Assembly (NCBI RefSeq): GCF_001613305.1
Contig: NZ_BDCC01000037.1
Span: forward strand, 1-64,000
Direction: 5' to 3'
DNA length: 64,000 nucleotides
DNA from: Nocardia vaccinii NBRC 15922
GTDB taxonomy: Bacteria; Actinomycetota; Actinomycetes; Mycobacteriales; Mycobacteriaceae
Position numbers and translations under genes: made by a program. Positions 16,184 to 24,664 of the stretch are shown piece by piece (the first letter of the stretch is position 1; every line of letters begins with the position of its first letter). The notes beneath the pieces are model-generated. The model searched no databases. It saw only the letters and a program-made list of their open reading frames with translations, and was not told where the DNA came from.

Positions 16184-16864
16184 ATGAGAATTCGACGATG
16201 GCGGCGGGTGTATCTGGCGACCGAGTACGCGGCGTTGTTCTTCGGCGGCACCACCGCCTACAACGCGCTGCTGCGCGGTAGGCCGCCGATTCCGGCACTG
16301 CTCGCGCTGGCCACCGGGGCGGCGATCTATCTGCGACGCTCCCCCGGATTCGATCGGACATCGCTGTGGCGCAGCGACGCGTTCGGCGAACAGGCGCGTT
16401 CGATGGCGGTATCGGCGGGCGCGAACGCCCTCGCGCTCACCGCGGCGACCACCGTGCTGCGGCGGGAGCATCTGTTCGATCTGCCGCGGCGCAATCCCTG
16501 GTTGTGGCTCGCGGTGCTGATGCTGTATCCGGCGCTGAGCGTCTACCCGCAGGAACTGGTGTTCCGGTCGTTCCTGTTCCACCGGTACGCCCCGGTCTTC
16601 GGGGAGGGTCCGGGCCTGGTCGCCGCGAGTGCGGCGGCATTCGGGTACGTGCACATCATCTTCGGCAACTGGTTCTCCGTCGCCGCAAGCGGTGTGGGCG
16701 GCTGGTTGTTCGCGACGCGCTACCTGCGGAGCCGGTCGCTGTTCACCGCGTCGGTGGAGCATTCGCTGTACGGAATTCTGATCTTCACCATCGGCCTGGG
16801 CAGGTACTTCTATCACGGCGCGGTGCCGCAGGCCGCCACCCGCCGCGTTCCCGGAACCGCCTGA
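16184..16864 (+). CDS. CPBP-family intramembrane metalloprotease-like protein
   Basis: Polytopic membrane protein of 226 residues with the CPBP (Abi) signature. It has 'YPQELVFRSFLFHRY' in place of the usual EExxxR, then 'FGYVHIIFGNW' and 'SVEHSLYGILIF' supplying the His ligands. At least five hydrophobic segments are visible. The first of the two Glu residues is Gln, which may reduce or remove protease activity. It begins 10 bp after the SGNH hydrolase. The family processes prenylated or bacteriocin-like peptides in some bacteria; a role here is unknown. Confidence 0.82.
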   Translation: MRIRRWRRVYLATEYAALFFGGTTAYNALLRGRPPIPALLALATGAAIYLRRSPGFDRTSLWRSDAFGEQARSMAVSAGANALALTAATTVLRREHLFDLPRRNPWLWLAVLMLYPALSVYPQELVFRSFLFHRYAPVFGEGPGLVAASAAAFGYVHIIFGNWFSVAASGVGGWLFATRYLRSRSLFTASVEHSLYGILIFTIGLGRYFYHGAVPQAATRRVPGTA

Positions 16865-16895
16865 AGAAGCGGAAGCCTTTGCGTCCCCAGCGAAT

Positions 16896-17357
16896 TCAGG
16901 AGACGAACCGGGCGTCGGCAACCACCACATCCGCGGAGCTGAGGTACCACCCGTTCCAGGTATCGGCGACGTCGAGTTGAATGGCGTGTCCGCTCGCGGG
17001 GCCCGCGGTGATGAGCCACACGCCGTTGCCGTAGCCGGTCGCCGTGCTGACGCTGCCGTCGGACCAGCTCAACCGGGCCGAGGTGGGGGCGGTGGTGACG
17101 TTCCACGGGATACTCACCGCGAACACGCCGCCGCGAATCCCCGGCAGCAGCGGGCCGGCGCAGTCGCTCAGGGTGACCTCGCGCTGAATACTCTGTCCGG
17201 CGCTGCCGGTGCCGGGAATCATCCGGCCCGTCATCACGCCGCCCCGCGCACAACCTCCGTTCGCCCCGGACACGGGGGCGCTGTGGCCCGGTGCCGCACC
17301 GAGTATCGGTACGGCGCATGTCAGCGCCGCGACCAGCACGGTTCCTCGAACGGACAC
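16896..17357 (-). CDS. Secreted protein of unknown function
   Basis: Exported protein of about 153 residues. From the GTG at 17357 (GAGG about 6 nt upstream) it has a signal peptide 'VRGTVLVAALTCAVPILGAAPGHSAP' with an A-x-A-like cleavage zone. The mature part is rich in Gly, Ser and Thr, with 'ARLSWSDGSVSTATGYGNGVWLITAG' and paired Cys, suggesting a compact beta-sandwich. An upstream start at 17405 would spoil the signal peptide. I do not recognise the family. It is convergent with the CPBP gene. Confidence 0.7.
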   Translation of the reverse strand: MSVRGTVLVAALTCAVPILGAAPGHSAPVSGANGGCARGGVMTGRMIPGTGSAGQSIQREVTLSDCAGPLLPGIRGGVFAVSIPWNVTTAPTSARLSWSDGSVSTATGYGNGVWLITAGPASGHAIQLDVADTWNGWYLSSADVVVADARFVS

Positions 17358-17501
17358 GACATCACCTCGCTGTGACGAAAACAGTATTGCGATCGGGCCG
17401 CCCACCTGATCCCGAAGCGAACGCCGCCGACTTGCCCAGCAGTGTAGCCATCCGGATCCGATCTCGACCGCGTTCGGCGCATCCGATGCCCCGGCCGCCG
17501 C

Positions 17502-18830
17502 TCAGCCCCAGGCGCGTCGGGTGGCGGGCATTCCCGAATCGCCCCGGCTGCCGGGCACCACACCCAGCACCTGGTGCAGACCCAGAGTGCCGTCCTCGAA
17601 GCCCAGCGCCGATGCCGCCATGTACAATCGCCAGATCCGGGCGCGGCCCGCACCGGCGAGTTCGACCGCACGATCCCATTCCTGTTCCAGACCGGCGACC
17701 CAGCGCCGCAGGGTCAGCGCGTAGTGCTCGCGCATTCCCTCCACGTCGCGGACCTCGAATCCGGCGCGTTCCATGGCCAGCACGACCCGGCCGACATCGA
17801 TCAGCTCACCGTCCGGGAACACGTACCGCCCGACGAAGGACCGGCCGGTCATCACCGAACCGCCGATCGCGGAGATGGCATGGTTGAGCAGGCGGCCCCG
17901 CGGCCGCAACAGCGCGTGCATCGTGGTGAAATACTCCGCGGCGCGCTTGGATCCGACGTGCTCGAACATGCCGATCGAGGAGATCGCGTCGAAGCGTTCG
18001 CCGCGCAGGTCCCGGTAGTCCGCCGTCCGGATCTCGACCAGATCGGAAAGACCTTCGGCGGCAACGCGTTTGCGCGCGAGTTCGGCCTGCTCGTGGCTCA
18101 GCGTCACCCCGACCACGTGCGCGCCGTAGGTCGCGGCCGCGTGCATGGCCATCGAGCCCCAGCCGCATCCCACGTCCAACAGGCGCATCCCGGGCGCCGC
18201 GTCCAGCCCCAGCTTGCGGCAGACGAGATCGTGTTTGGCGCGCTGGGCGTCGGCCAGGGACATGGTGTCATCGGGCTGCTCCCCCGCACCGGCGAACCGC
18301 GCACAGGAGTACGTCATACTCGGCCCGAGCACCAGGCGGTAGAACTCGTTGCCCACGTCGTAGTGATGGCTGATCGCGGCGGCGTCACGGCGGCGGGTGT
18401 GCCGCCCGCCGAACCGGGTACGCATTTCCTCCGCCGGCGGTTCGGGCGGACGGCCCAGCGCGCCGAGCCGGCGTGCCGCGCCGATCGCCTGATAGACCGC
18501 CCCGGCCCCGAGACCGATTCCCGCGCCCGGAGTGCGCGGGGACGAGGACCGCAGCGCGCGCATCATCGCGAAGATGTCACCGTCGAGATCCGCTGCGCCG
18601 GAGACGAACGCGCGGCCCAGGCCCAATTGCCCGGGCGCCCAGACCAGATGGCTGATCGCCTCCTTCGAACGCACCCGCAGAGTGCCGTGGGACGTGCCGG
18701 CCGGCCGGATCGAACTGCCGTCCCAGAATTCGAACGCGACGCCGGGTTCCGGCCCGAAGGCGGCACGAAGCAGCGGGCGAAGTGTGTCGGCGACGGATTG
18801 CTGATCGGCCATCTGATCACTGTTGCCCAT
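17502..18830 (-). CDS. Cyclopropane-fatty-acyl-phospholipid synthase-type methyltransferase
   Basis: SAM-dependent lipid methyltransferase of about 442 residues of the CFA-synthase family, which cyclopropanates or methylates unsaturated fatty acyl chains. An N-terminal lipid-binding region precedes 'ISHHYDVGNEFYRLVLGPSMTYSCARF', the SAM loop 'LLDVGCGWGSMAMHAA' and 'GVTLSHEQAELA'. 'SIGMFEHVG' and 'FVGRYVFPDGEL' follow, all hallmark blocks. The full-length layout with an N-terminal domain distinguishes it from the shorter mycolic acid methyltransferases. The start is uncertain: ATG 18830 or ATG 18812, neither with a strong ribosome site. Confidence 0.88.
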   Translation of the reverse strand: MGNSDQMADQQSVADTLRPLLRAAFGPEPGVAFEFWDGSSIRPAGTSHGTLRVRSKEAISHLVWAPGQLGLGRAFVSGAADLDGDIFAMMRALRSSSPRTPGAGIGLGAGAVYQAIGAARRLGALGRPPEPPAEEMRTRFGGRHTRRRDAAAISHHYDVGNEFYRLVLGPSMTYSCARFAGAGEQPDDTMSLADAQRAKHDLVCRKLGLDAAPGMRLLDVGCGWGSMAMHAAATYGAHVVGVTLSHEQAELARKRVAAEGLSDLVEIRTADYRDLRGERFDAISSIGMFEHVGSKRAAEYFTTMHALLRPRGRLLNHAISAIGGSVMTGRSFVGRYVFPDGELIDVGRVVLAMERAGFEVRDVEGMREHYALTLRRWVAGLEQEWDRAVELAGAGRARIWRLYMAASALGFEDGTLGLHQVLGVVPGSRGDSGMPATRRAWG

Positions 18831-18894
18831 GAGATCACTATGGCGCGCGATGCGGGAGGTGAATGACAACGACTCGGTGTCAATCCGCCGAGCT

Positions 18895-18931
18895 CTGTTC
18901 AGCCGGCCCTGTTCAGCCGGCCCTGTTCAGC
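18895..18931. repeat. 14-bp tandem repeat across the PucR stop codon
   Basis: CTGTTCAGCCGGCC is repeated at 18895-18908 and 18909-18922, followed by a partial third copy, CTGTTCAGC (18923-18931). The PucR stop codon lies inside (18913-18915). A copy-number change would alter the last residues and the stop. Confidence 0.85.
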
Positions 18932-20178
18932 GATGTTCCGGTCTGCTCACCGTTCACGATGCGCGCGACCAGGCTGGAGCGCAGATACCACGAATCCCTC
19001 GCCGTCTCCGGATCCAGTCCGGTCAGCTCCGTAATATGCACGAGCCGACGACGCAGCGTCCCGACCGAGACGCCGAGTCGGCGGGCGACCGCGTCCTGGG
19101 TTCCGGGTGAGCCCAGGAAAGCGCGCAGAGTGTCCAGCAGAGCCGGATCACCGCGCAGCGGATCCAGCACCGACCGGATCCGCCGGTTGGCCCGGCCCGG
19201 ACGCGACACCTGGTATTCGCAGGCCAGATCCCGGAATCGGTGCAGGCCCGGTCCGCGGCCCAGATGTACCGCCAGATCCAGTAATTCGTGGGCCAGATCC
19301 GCGGCCTGCGGGATCGCGGCCTGTTCGGCCTCGACGAACGTCGCCGTCACCGGCGCACCGGCGACCTGCGCGAGCCGATCGATCCGCTCGCCCACCCACT
19401 CTTCGACCGCGGCGGGGTCGGTTTCGGTGGCCGGGGCCTCGGCGGGGATCAGGATCGTGCCGCCGTCGACGCTCAGCAGCGACAGCGGACGGGGGCGGCA
19501 GCCGGCGAGTTCGGCCTGGATGCGACGCAGTTTGCGGCGAGCGACCACGCGAGCGTCGAGCAGCGGGTCGCTCTCCTGCGGGTGCGCGCCGATCGCGACG
19601 GCGACGACCAGATACGAATTCGACAGTCCCGCAGCGGATCCGGCGGTGCGTGTGCCGACGGCGCGGCCGGCCAGCAGGCCCGAGGCCAGGGTCGCGGCGG
19701 CGACGCGGCCCTCGGTGGTCATCGCGCGAACCTCGGCGGCGTATGCACGGGCGACCGCGGCCGAGAGGGTGCGCAGCACATCGATCAGACCGGCGCCCGC
19801 CGCGCGCACGATCCGCCCGTCCGACCAGGCGCCGCCGCGGGCCCAATACTGCAGGACCGAGGAAACCGCCGCGTGGACGGCTCGATGCAGGATCGCGATC
19901 GGCAGATCCCGCTGGGCCCAGCGGCGGGCGATCGATTCGATTCGATCGGCCACCGGCTCCGCATCGGCGCCGTCGGGCGTCCCGGTCAGTTCGTGCACAC
20001 TGCACCGCACGAGTTCGAGCAGGTCCGCCCGGAGCCGCCCATCGATCCTGTCCGCGACGGCGGTCAGGTCCAGTCCGTCCACCACGGACCGCGCCAGGTC
20101 GGCCGGACGCGCCGGCTGCAGCGCGGTCCGCACGGGCGCTCGATCCGAATACATCGCGCTCGTCCTCATGCGGGTCAT
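18913..20178 (-). CDS. PucR/CdaR-type helix-turn-helix regulator
   Basis: Regulator of 421 residues. The C-terminal HTH is of the PucR type (HTH_30): 'LLDTLRAFLGSPGTQDAVARRLGVSVGTLRRRLVHITELTGLDPE'. The N-terminal and central parts are helical and GGDEF-like, as in actinobacterial PucR proteins that respond to unknown metabolites. The ATG at 20178 has GAGGAA about 7 nt upstream. A 12-bp-arm inverted repeat lies 100 bp upstream (20277-20313) and may be an operator. Targets are unknown; the neighbouring gpgS operon and CFA synthase gene are candidates. Confidence 0.85.
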   Translation of the reverse strand: MTRMRTSAMYSDRAPVRTALQPARPADLARSVVDGLDLTAVADRIDGRLRADLLELVRCSVHELTGTPDGADAEPVADRIESIARRWAQRDLPIAILHRAVHAAVSSVLQYWARGGAWSDGRIVRAAGAGLIDVLRTLSAAVARAYAAEVRAMTTEGRVAAATLASGLLAGRAVGTRTAGSAAGLSNSYLVVAVAIGAHPQESDPLLDARVVARRKLRRIQAELAGCRPRPLSLLSVDGGTILIPAEAPATETDPAAVEEWVGERIDRLAQVAGAPVTATFVEAEQAAIPQAADLAHELLDLAVHLGRGPGLHRFRDLACEYQVSRPGRANRRIRSVLDPLRGDPALLDTLRAFLGSPGTQDAVARRLGVSVGTLRRRLVHITELTGLDPETARDSWYLRSSLVARIVNGEQTGTSLNRAG

Positions 20179-20276
20179 GACAATTCCTCATCGGCTCGGG
20201 AGCGGAAAGGAGCGCAGGATCGGTTTCCATCGCCGATTGCCGACTCTACCGAGACCAGCGGACATCGCGAATGTTC

Positions 20277-20313
20277 GAAGTACACAATGCCGGTCGCGCT
20301 GATTGTGTACTTC
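20277..20313. promoter_or_regulatory. 12-bp inverted repeat upstream of PucR gene
   Basis: GAAGTACACAAT (20277-20288) and ATTGTGTACTTC (20302-20313) are perfect inverted arms with a 13-bp spacer. The surrounding 100 bp are clearly less GC-rich than the neighbouring genes. It lies between the end of gpgS and the start of the PucR gene, so it is either an operator for the PucR gene or a stem-loop at the end of the gpgS operon. Spacing favours the operator. Confidence 0.65.
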
Positions 20314-20446
20314 CACTGAAGTCGGTCCGATCGCTTTCAACCCAGAAAAACCGCTGGTAGATGACGATAACGACATTCTCGCGATATTTCCCGAGGGAAT
20401 GTTTTCCGAATTCGTCGCGTCGGGTGATTTCAGCGTGCGGAACGAT

Positions 20447-21409
20447 TCACGCGATACCCCGCCGCGATTCCAGTGCGGACCATTCGGTGTCCGCGGTGGC
20501 CGGTGGATCGAGAGCCGGGCGCATCGGCGGCCGGTCGGCGAAACTGGGCTCGGTGACCGTACGACGCCAGCCGGTGCCGTGCGGAATGAACTGTGGCAGA
20601 CCGCTACCCGAGTCCTCGAGGCCCAGGCGGTCCAGCAATGTCGCGATGACCTGGCGGCTCATCGCGGCCAATTCGTCGTTCGGGCGATTGCGGTGCAGCC
20701 GGGTACCCAGGTCGACCTGGCCGATGGCCTCGATGCCGTACCGCGCGAAACAGTCCAGCAGAATACCGATTTCGACGCCGTAACCGGGGGCGAACGGGAT
20801 TCCGGTGAGCAATTCGCGGGTGGCGGCGTACTCGCCGCCGAGCGGCTGCACGATCTCGGCGAGTTCGGGTGCGAGCGCGGCCAGCAGCGGCCGGGCGACC
20901 AGCTGGGTGACCCGGCCGCCACCATCGGCATCGGCGCGTCCCTCGGTGCGCAGCGGCCGCCGGTAGAAACCCTTCACCAGGTGCAGGCCGCGATCGAACA
21001 GCAGCGGCGCGAGCAGGGACGGCACGAACATCGGGCTGGGCGAGATGAGATCGGAGTCGACGAACACGATCAGGTCGCCCCGCGCCACCGCCAGCGAACG
21101 CCACAGTACCTCCCCCTTGCCGGGTCGCGGCGACAGCTGAGGGAACGCCTGCTCGCGGGTGTACACGGTGGCGCCGGCACCGCGCGCGGCCGCGATGGTG
21201 CCGTCGGTGGAACCCGAGTCGATCACGAGCAATTCGTCGACCAACCCTTCCACGTGCGGGCGGATCGAGGCGATCACCCCGGCGACGGTGGCCTCCTCGT
21301 CGAGTGCGGGCAGGACCACCGACACCCGGCGGCCCTGTTTGCGCTCGACGAGTTCCGGAATGGACCAGCGGCGATCGAACCAGGTGGAGCCGGTGTGAGA
21401 GACAGGCAT
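20447..21409 (-). CDS. gpgS: Glucosyl-3-phosphoglycerate synthase
   Basis: GT-A fold glycosyltransferase of 320 residues that strongly resembles mycobacterial GpgS. That enzyme joins glucose from NDP-glucose to 3-phosphoglycerate, the first step toward glucosylglycerate and methylglucose lipopolysaccharide. Visible blocks are 'VSVVLPALDEEAT', 'VIDSGSTDGT' and 'RPGKGEVLWRSLA'. The metal-binding DSD is at residues 118-120, followed by 'KGFYRRPL' and 'GGGRVTQLVARPLLAAL'. 'PLGGEYAATRELLTGIPFAPGYGVEIG' and 'RNRPNDELAAMSRQV' complete the match. The ATG at 21409 is preferred to the extension to 21577, which overlaps the preceding gene. It is the last gene of papA-MFS-GT39-gpgS, not the usual housekeeping setting as I know it. 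Confidence 0.87.
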   Translation of the reverse strand: MPVSHTGSTWFDRRWSIPELVERKQGRRVSVVLPALDEEATVAGVIASIRPHVEGLVDELLVIDSGSTDGTIAAARGAGATVYTREQAFPQLSPRPGKGEVLWRSLAVARGDLIVFVDSDLISPSPMFVPSLLAPLLFDRGLHLVKGFYRRPLRTEGRADADGGGRVTQLVARPLLAALAPELAEIVQPLGGEYAATRELLTGIPFAPGYGVEIGILLDCFARYGIEAIGQVDLGTRLHRNRPNDELAAMSRQVIATLLDRLGLEDSGSGLPQFIPHGTGWRRTVTEPSFADRPPMRPALDPPATADTEWSALESRRGIA

Positions 21410-21444
21410 GAGGCAGCTTCTTTCTGGTGGCGCGCGGGCGACGG

Positions 21445-23016
21445 TCAGAGTCCCGGATCCAGGACTAGGGTGGTCAGGCTCGGCCACAGCACGGACCAGG
21501 GCTGCCGCGGATGCCGGCAACGCCATACCGTGACCCCGTGATCGATCCCCGGAAAGCCGAGCGGGTCGTCGATCCACGCGACCGGAACGGCGAATTCGAA
21601 GACGTTGTGTGGCAGCGTTTCCGACACACCGGCACTGACGTAGAGCACGATGCGCGCGGCCTCCCCCGGGCTGCCGAAGTACGCGTATCCGCGATCCGCG
21701 CTGTATACCGGTGGATGATCGGGCGGACCGAGTTCATCGAGAGCCGCTGCCTGCCAATAGGTCTGGGTGAGAATCACGACGCCGGCGCGGTCGCCGGGCG
21801 GCAGGGCGCGGTACGCCGCGTCCACGCCACCGATCAGCCGGGACCAGCCGCTGGTTCCGAACGTTCGCATGCGCGTGGATAATTCGGCCTGCGAGCGGAC
21901 CGGCCGATCGACCCGGGTGAGCGGCAGCGGCAGCACCGACACCACCGTCAGGGAGATCGCGACCGATACCGCGACCACCGCGGCCCCGGCCATCCGAGCC
22001 GCGCGATGCCGCACGTCCGGGATCGCCGCGGCCCCCGCGGCGAACAACGCCGGGAACAATCCCGCAACGTAGTAGGGCCGCCCGCCGCTGACGGTCACGA
22101 ATACGACCTCCACGATCGCGGCGATGCCGATCCAGCGATGGGCGCGCAAAGCGCTGTGCCGCAGCAGAACCCACCAGCCGAGCAGCGCCAGCAGCCCGCC
22201 CAGCAGTCCGGTCAGCACCGCCCACTGCACCGGCAGTCCCGGTACACCGCCGGTCGCGGCGCGCTGTTCGGCGCGGATCACCGCGCCCATCGTCAGTTGC
22301 GGCCAGCCGTGCCGCTGTTGCCAGAACAGGCCCGGCAGCGCCGTCATCGCCACCACCGGTACCGACCACCACAGCGCCGGACGCGACAGCAGTTCGCGCG
22401 GTCCGGCCACCGCCACCCCCACGATGATCCCGGTGCACAGCACCACGGCCAGTAGTTTCACCTCGAGATCCACGGCGATCACGGCGGCGACGGCCACCAG
22501 CAGCCGGTCCCGGCGCAGCCGGGTCCAGCGAGCCAGCAGCCACAGCGCGGCCGCACTCAGCGCGCTGTCCAGCGCGAAGGTGGACAGGGTCGCGGCCTGC
22601 GTGATCAGGTAGGGACACGTCGCACCGGCCAGCGCGGCAAGCACCTGCGCGCGGCGGCGACCGCCCATTTCCCGGGCGAACGCCCCGGCCACGAGCACCC
22701 CCGCGACGGCGGCCAGGATCGACGGAATACGCAGTGTCACAACAGATCCTGGCACCAGGGTCCAGGCGGCTCGGGCCAGCAGCGGGATCAGCGGCCCCTG
22801 ATCGGCATAGCTCGGAGCAAGATGATCGCCGGCGGCCAGGAAGTACAGTTCGTCGCCGAAGTACTCGTAACGTCCCGACCGCACCAGCAGGATCAACCCG
22901 GTGACGACCGCTATGGCGATGACCGGCGGTGCCGCGAACCGAACCGCACCGGCGGACGAATCCTGTTCCGCGGCAAGGCTGTCGCCCCGATCGGCGCGGT
23001 CGAAGATCGCGGTCAC
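21445..23016 (-). CDS. GT39-type membrane glycosyltransferase
   Basis: Polytopic membrane protein of about 523 residues of the PMT/ArnT-like (GT39/GT83, PMT_2) superfamily. Such enzymes transfer a sugar from a polyprenyl phosphate on the outer face of the membrane. The first loop has 'YEYFGDELYFLAAGDHLAPSYADQGPL', with the Asp-Glu pair characteristic of these enzymes. About 10-11 hydrophobic helices follow, then an extracytoplasmic C-terminal domain. The GTG at 23016 overlaps the TGA of the MFS gene (GTGA), so translation is coupled; an upstream extension to 23106 is not needed. The acceptor is unknown. The operon context suggests a glycolipid or glucosylglycerate derivative. Confidence 0.83.
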   Translation of the reverse strand: MTAIFDRADRGDSLAAEQDSSAGAVRFAAPPVIAIAVVTGLILLVRSGRYEYFGDELYFLAAGDHLAPSYADQGPLIPLLARAAWTLVPGSVVTLRIPSILAAVAGVLVAGAFAREMGGRRRAQVLAALAGATCPYLITQAATLSTFALDSALSAAALWLLARWTRLRRDRLLVAVAAVIAVDLEVKLLAVVLCTGIIVGVAVAGPRELLSRPALWWSVPVVAMTALPGLFWQQRHGWPQLTMGAVIRAEQRAATGGVPGLPVQWAVLTGLLGGLLALLGWWVLLRHSALRAHRWIGIAAIVEVVFVTVSGGRPYYVAGLFPALFAAGAAAIPDVRHRAARMAGAAVVAVSVAISLTVVSVLPLPLTRVDRPVRSQAELSTRMRTFGTSGWSRLIGGVDAAYRALPPGDRAGVVILTQTYWQAAALDELGPPDHPPVYSADRGYAYFGSPGEAARIVLYVSAGVSETLPHNVFEFAVPVAWIDDPLGFPGIDHGVTVWRCRHPRQPWSVLWPSLTTLVLDPGL

Positions 23017-24662
23017 GGCTGGGCTCCCGGCCGCCGCGGAAGCGCCAGCGTGAGTATCGTGAGCACGCCCGCGACCGCCGCGACGATCCACAGCACCGTC
23101 ACGCACGCCCGCAGGAACGTCGGCGCGGTAGCCGCCGTCGCCACGGCCGCGTCGAGAGCCTGGCCCGCACAGCCGTGCGCAGGCAGCACATGCGACGGCG
23201 AGGCGAAGGCGGCATGTGCGCAGTCGCCGAAGCGCCGGACCGTCTCGGTTCGATCACCCGGCTCCGCCGAGCGCTCGGACAGGTGTTGCGCCAGAATCGC
23301 TTTCGCACCGTCCACTCCGGAGCCGACGGCGATGCGGGCGAAGAACACGCTGCCCAGCACAGCCGCGCCGATCGCGCTGCCGAGCTGCTGAACGGTCGGA
23401 GCGAGCCCGGAGGCGCTTCCCGTCGGGCCCTGCCCCAGCCCGGCCACCATCACCGCGGGCAGCGGCGCCGCGAACCAGCCCATCCCGGCCCCGGCCAGCA
23501 GCACCGGTTCGCTCAGCGCGTGCGTGTCCACGCCGCCGGATGCGGGATGTACGGTCAACGCCATCTGCGCGACGCCCAGCGCGAACAGGCCGATGCCTGC
23601 GGTCAATGCCCGAGAACCCAAGCGCGCCATGAGGATCGGCGAGGTCAGCGCCGCGACGAGGGCGCCGAGCGCGAACGGCAGCAGCAGCCGTGCGGTCTGC
23701 CACGCCGACCAACCCAGACCGGTCTGCGCGGTCATCGATACCGTGAACAGCAATGCCGCGAACAACCCGTAGAACACCAGCAGCAGAACCGATCCCACGC
23801 CGAAGCCGCGATCGCGGAACACCTCCGCGGAGATCAGCGGCGTCCCGCCGCGCACGGTCACCCACCGCTGCCGCCAGCCGAATCCGGCCAGCACCAACAC
23901 ACCCGCCGCCAGCAGGACCGACGCACCGGGCGGCCAGCCCGAATCACGGCCCGTGGACAGCGGATACAGCACCGCGGCGACGCCCACCGTCGACAGGACC
24001 GCGCCCAGCGCGTCCACCCGCACCGGCCGTTCGGCTCGCCCGATGTCCAGATAGCGCGCGGCCAGGGCCAGGGCGATCAGACCCAGCGGCAGATTCAGCA
24101 GGAAGATCGACCGCCAGCCCAGTCCGCCCGGATTCAGCGCGACGATCAGTCCGCCCAGCACCGGCCCGGACAGGCCGGCCAGGCCCGCGACCGCACCGTA
24201 GACACCGAAAACCAGCGGCCGCCGCCGCACCGGGAACACCGCGGCCACGATCGCGATCGTCTGCGCGGAGACCGCCGCGGCGCCCAGCCCCTGCGCCAGC
24301 CGGCCCGCCACCAGTTCGATCGGGAGCCGGGCCAGACCACAGCCCAGCGAGGCCGTGGTGAAGATCGCCATGCCGATCAGGAACAGCCGCCGCCGCCCGA
24401 ACCGATCGCCCAGCTGGGACGCGGTCAGCAGTGTGCACGCGAACGCCAGCCCGTAGACGGTGACCACCAACAGCTGCATCGAGCCGGTGGCCGCCAGATC
24501 GCGGGCCAGCACCGGAAGTGCGGTGTTGACGATGGTCAGGTCCAACATCTGCATGAACACCGCGAGCAGGCAGGCCGCCAGGGCCGCCCACGCGCGCCGA
24601 CCCGAGACGGGCGGATCCGCGGTGTCGCGGCCCGCCCGAACCGGTATGCCCCGAATCGCCAT
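23013..24662 (-). CDS. DHA2-family MFS transporter
   Basis: Drug/metabolite exporter-type major facilitator of 549 residues with 14 predicted helices. Motifs are 'LDLTIVNTALP' in helix 1, GDRFGRRR between helices 2 and 3 (motif A), and 'GPVLGGLI' (motif C) in helix 5. The protein ends in a long extracytoplasmic loop with Cys residues before the last helix. It begins 2 bp after the PapA stop and overlaps the next gene by 4 bp. Position between an acyltransferase and two glycosyltransferases suggests export of a lipid or glycolipid intermediate. A paralogue lies at 41455-42909. Confidence 0.88.
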   Translation of the reverse strand: MAIRGIPVRAGRDTADPPVSGRRAWAALAACLLAVFMQMLDLTIVNTALPVLARDLAATGSMQLLVVTVYGLAFACTLLTASQLGDRFGRRRLFLIGMAIFTTASLGCGLARLPIELVAGRLAQGLGAAAVSAQTIAIVAAVFPVRRRPLVFGVYGAVAGLAGLSGPVLGGLIVALNPGGLGWRSIFLLNLPLGLIALALAARYLDIGRAERPVRVDALGAVLSTVGVAAVLYPLSTGRDSGWPPGASVLLAAGVLVLAGFGWRQRWVTVRGGTPLISAEVFRDRGFGVGSVLLLVFYGLFAALLFTVSMTAQTGLGWSAWQTARLLLPFALGALVAALTSPILMARLGSRALTAGIGLFALGVAQMALTVHPASGGVDTHALSEPVLLAGAGMGWFAAPLPAVMVAGLGQGPTGSASGLAPTVQQLGSAIGAAVLGSVFFARIAVGSGVDGAKAILAQHLSERSAEPGDRTETVRRFGDCAHAAFASPSHVLPAHGCAGQALDAAVATAATAPTFLRACVTVLWIVAAVAGVLTILTLALPRRPGAQP

Positions 24663-24664
24663 GG

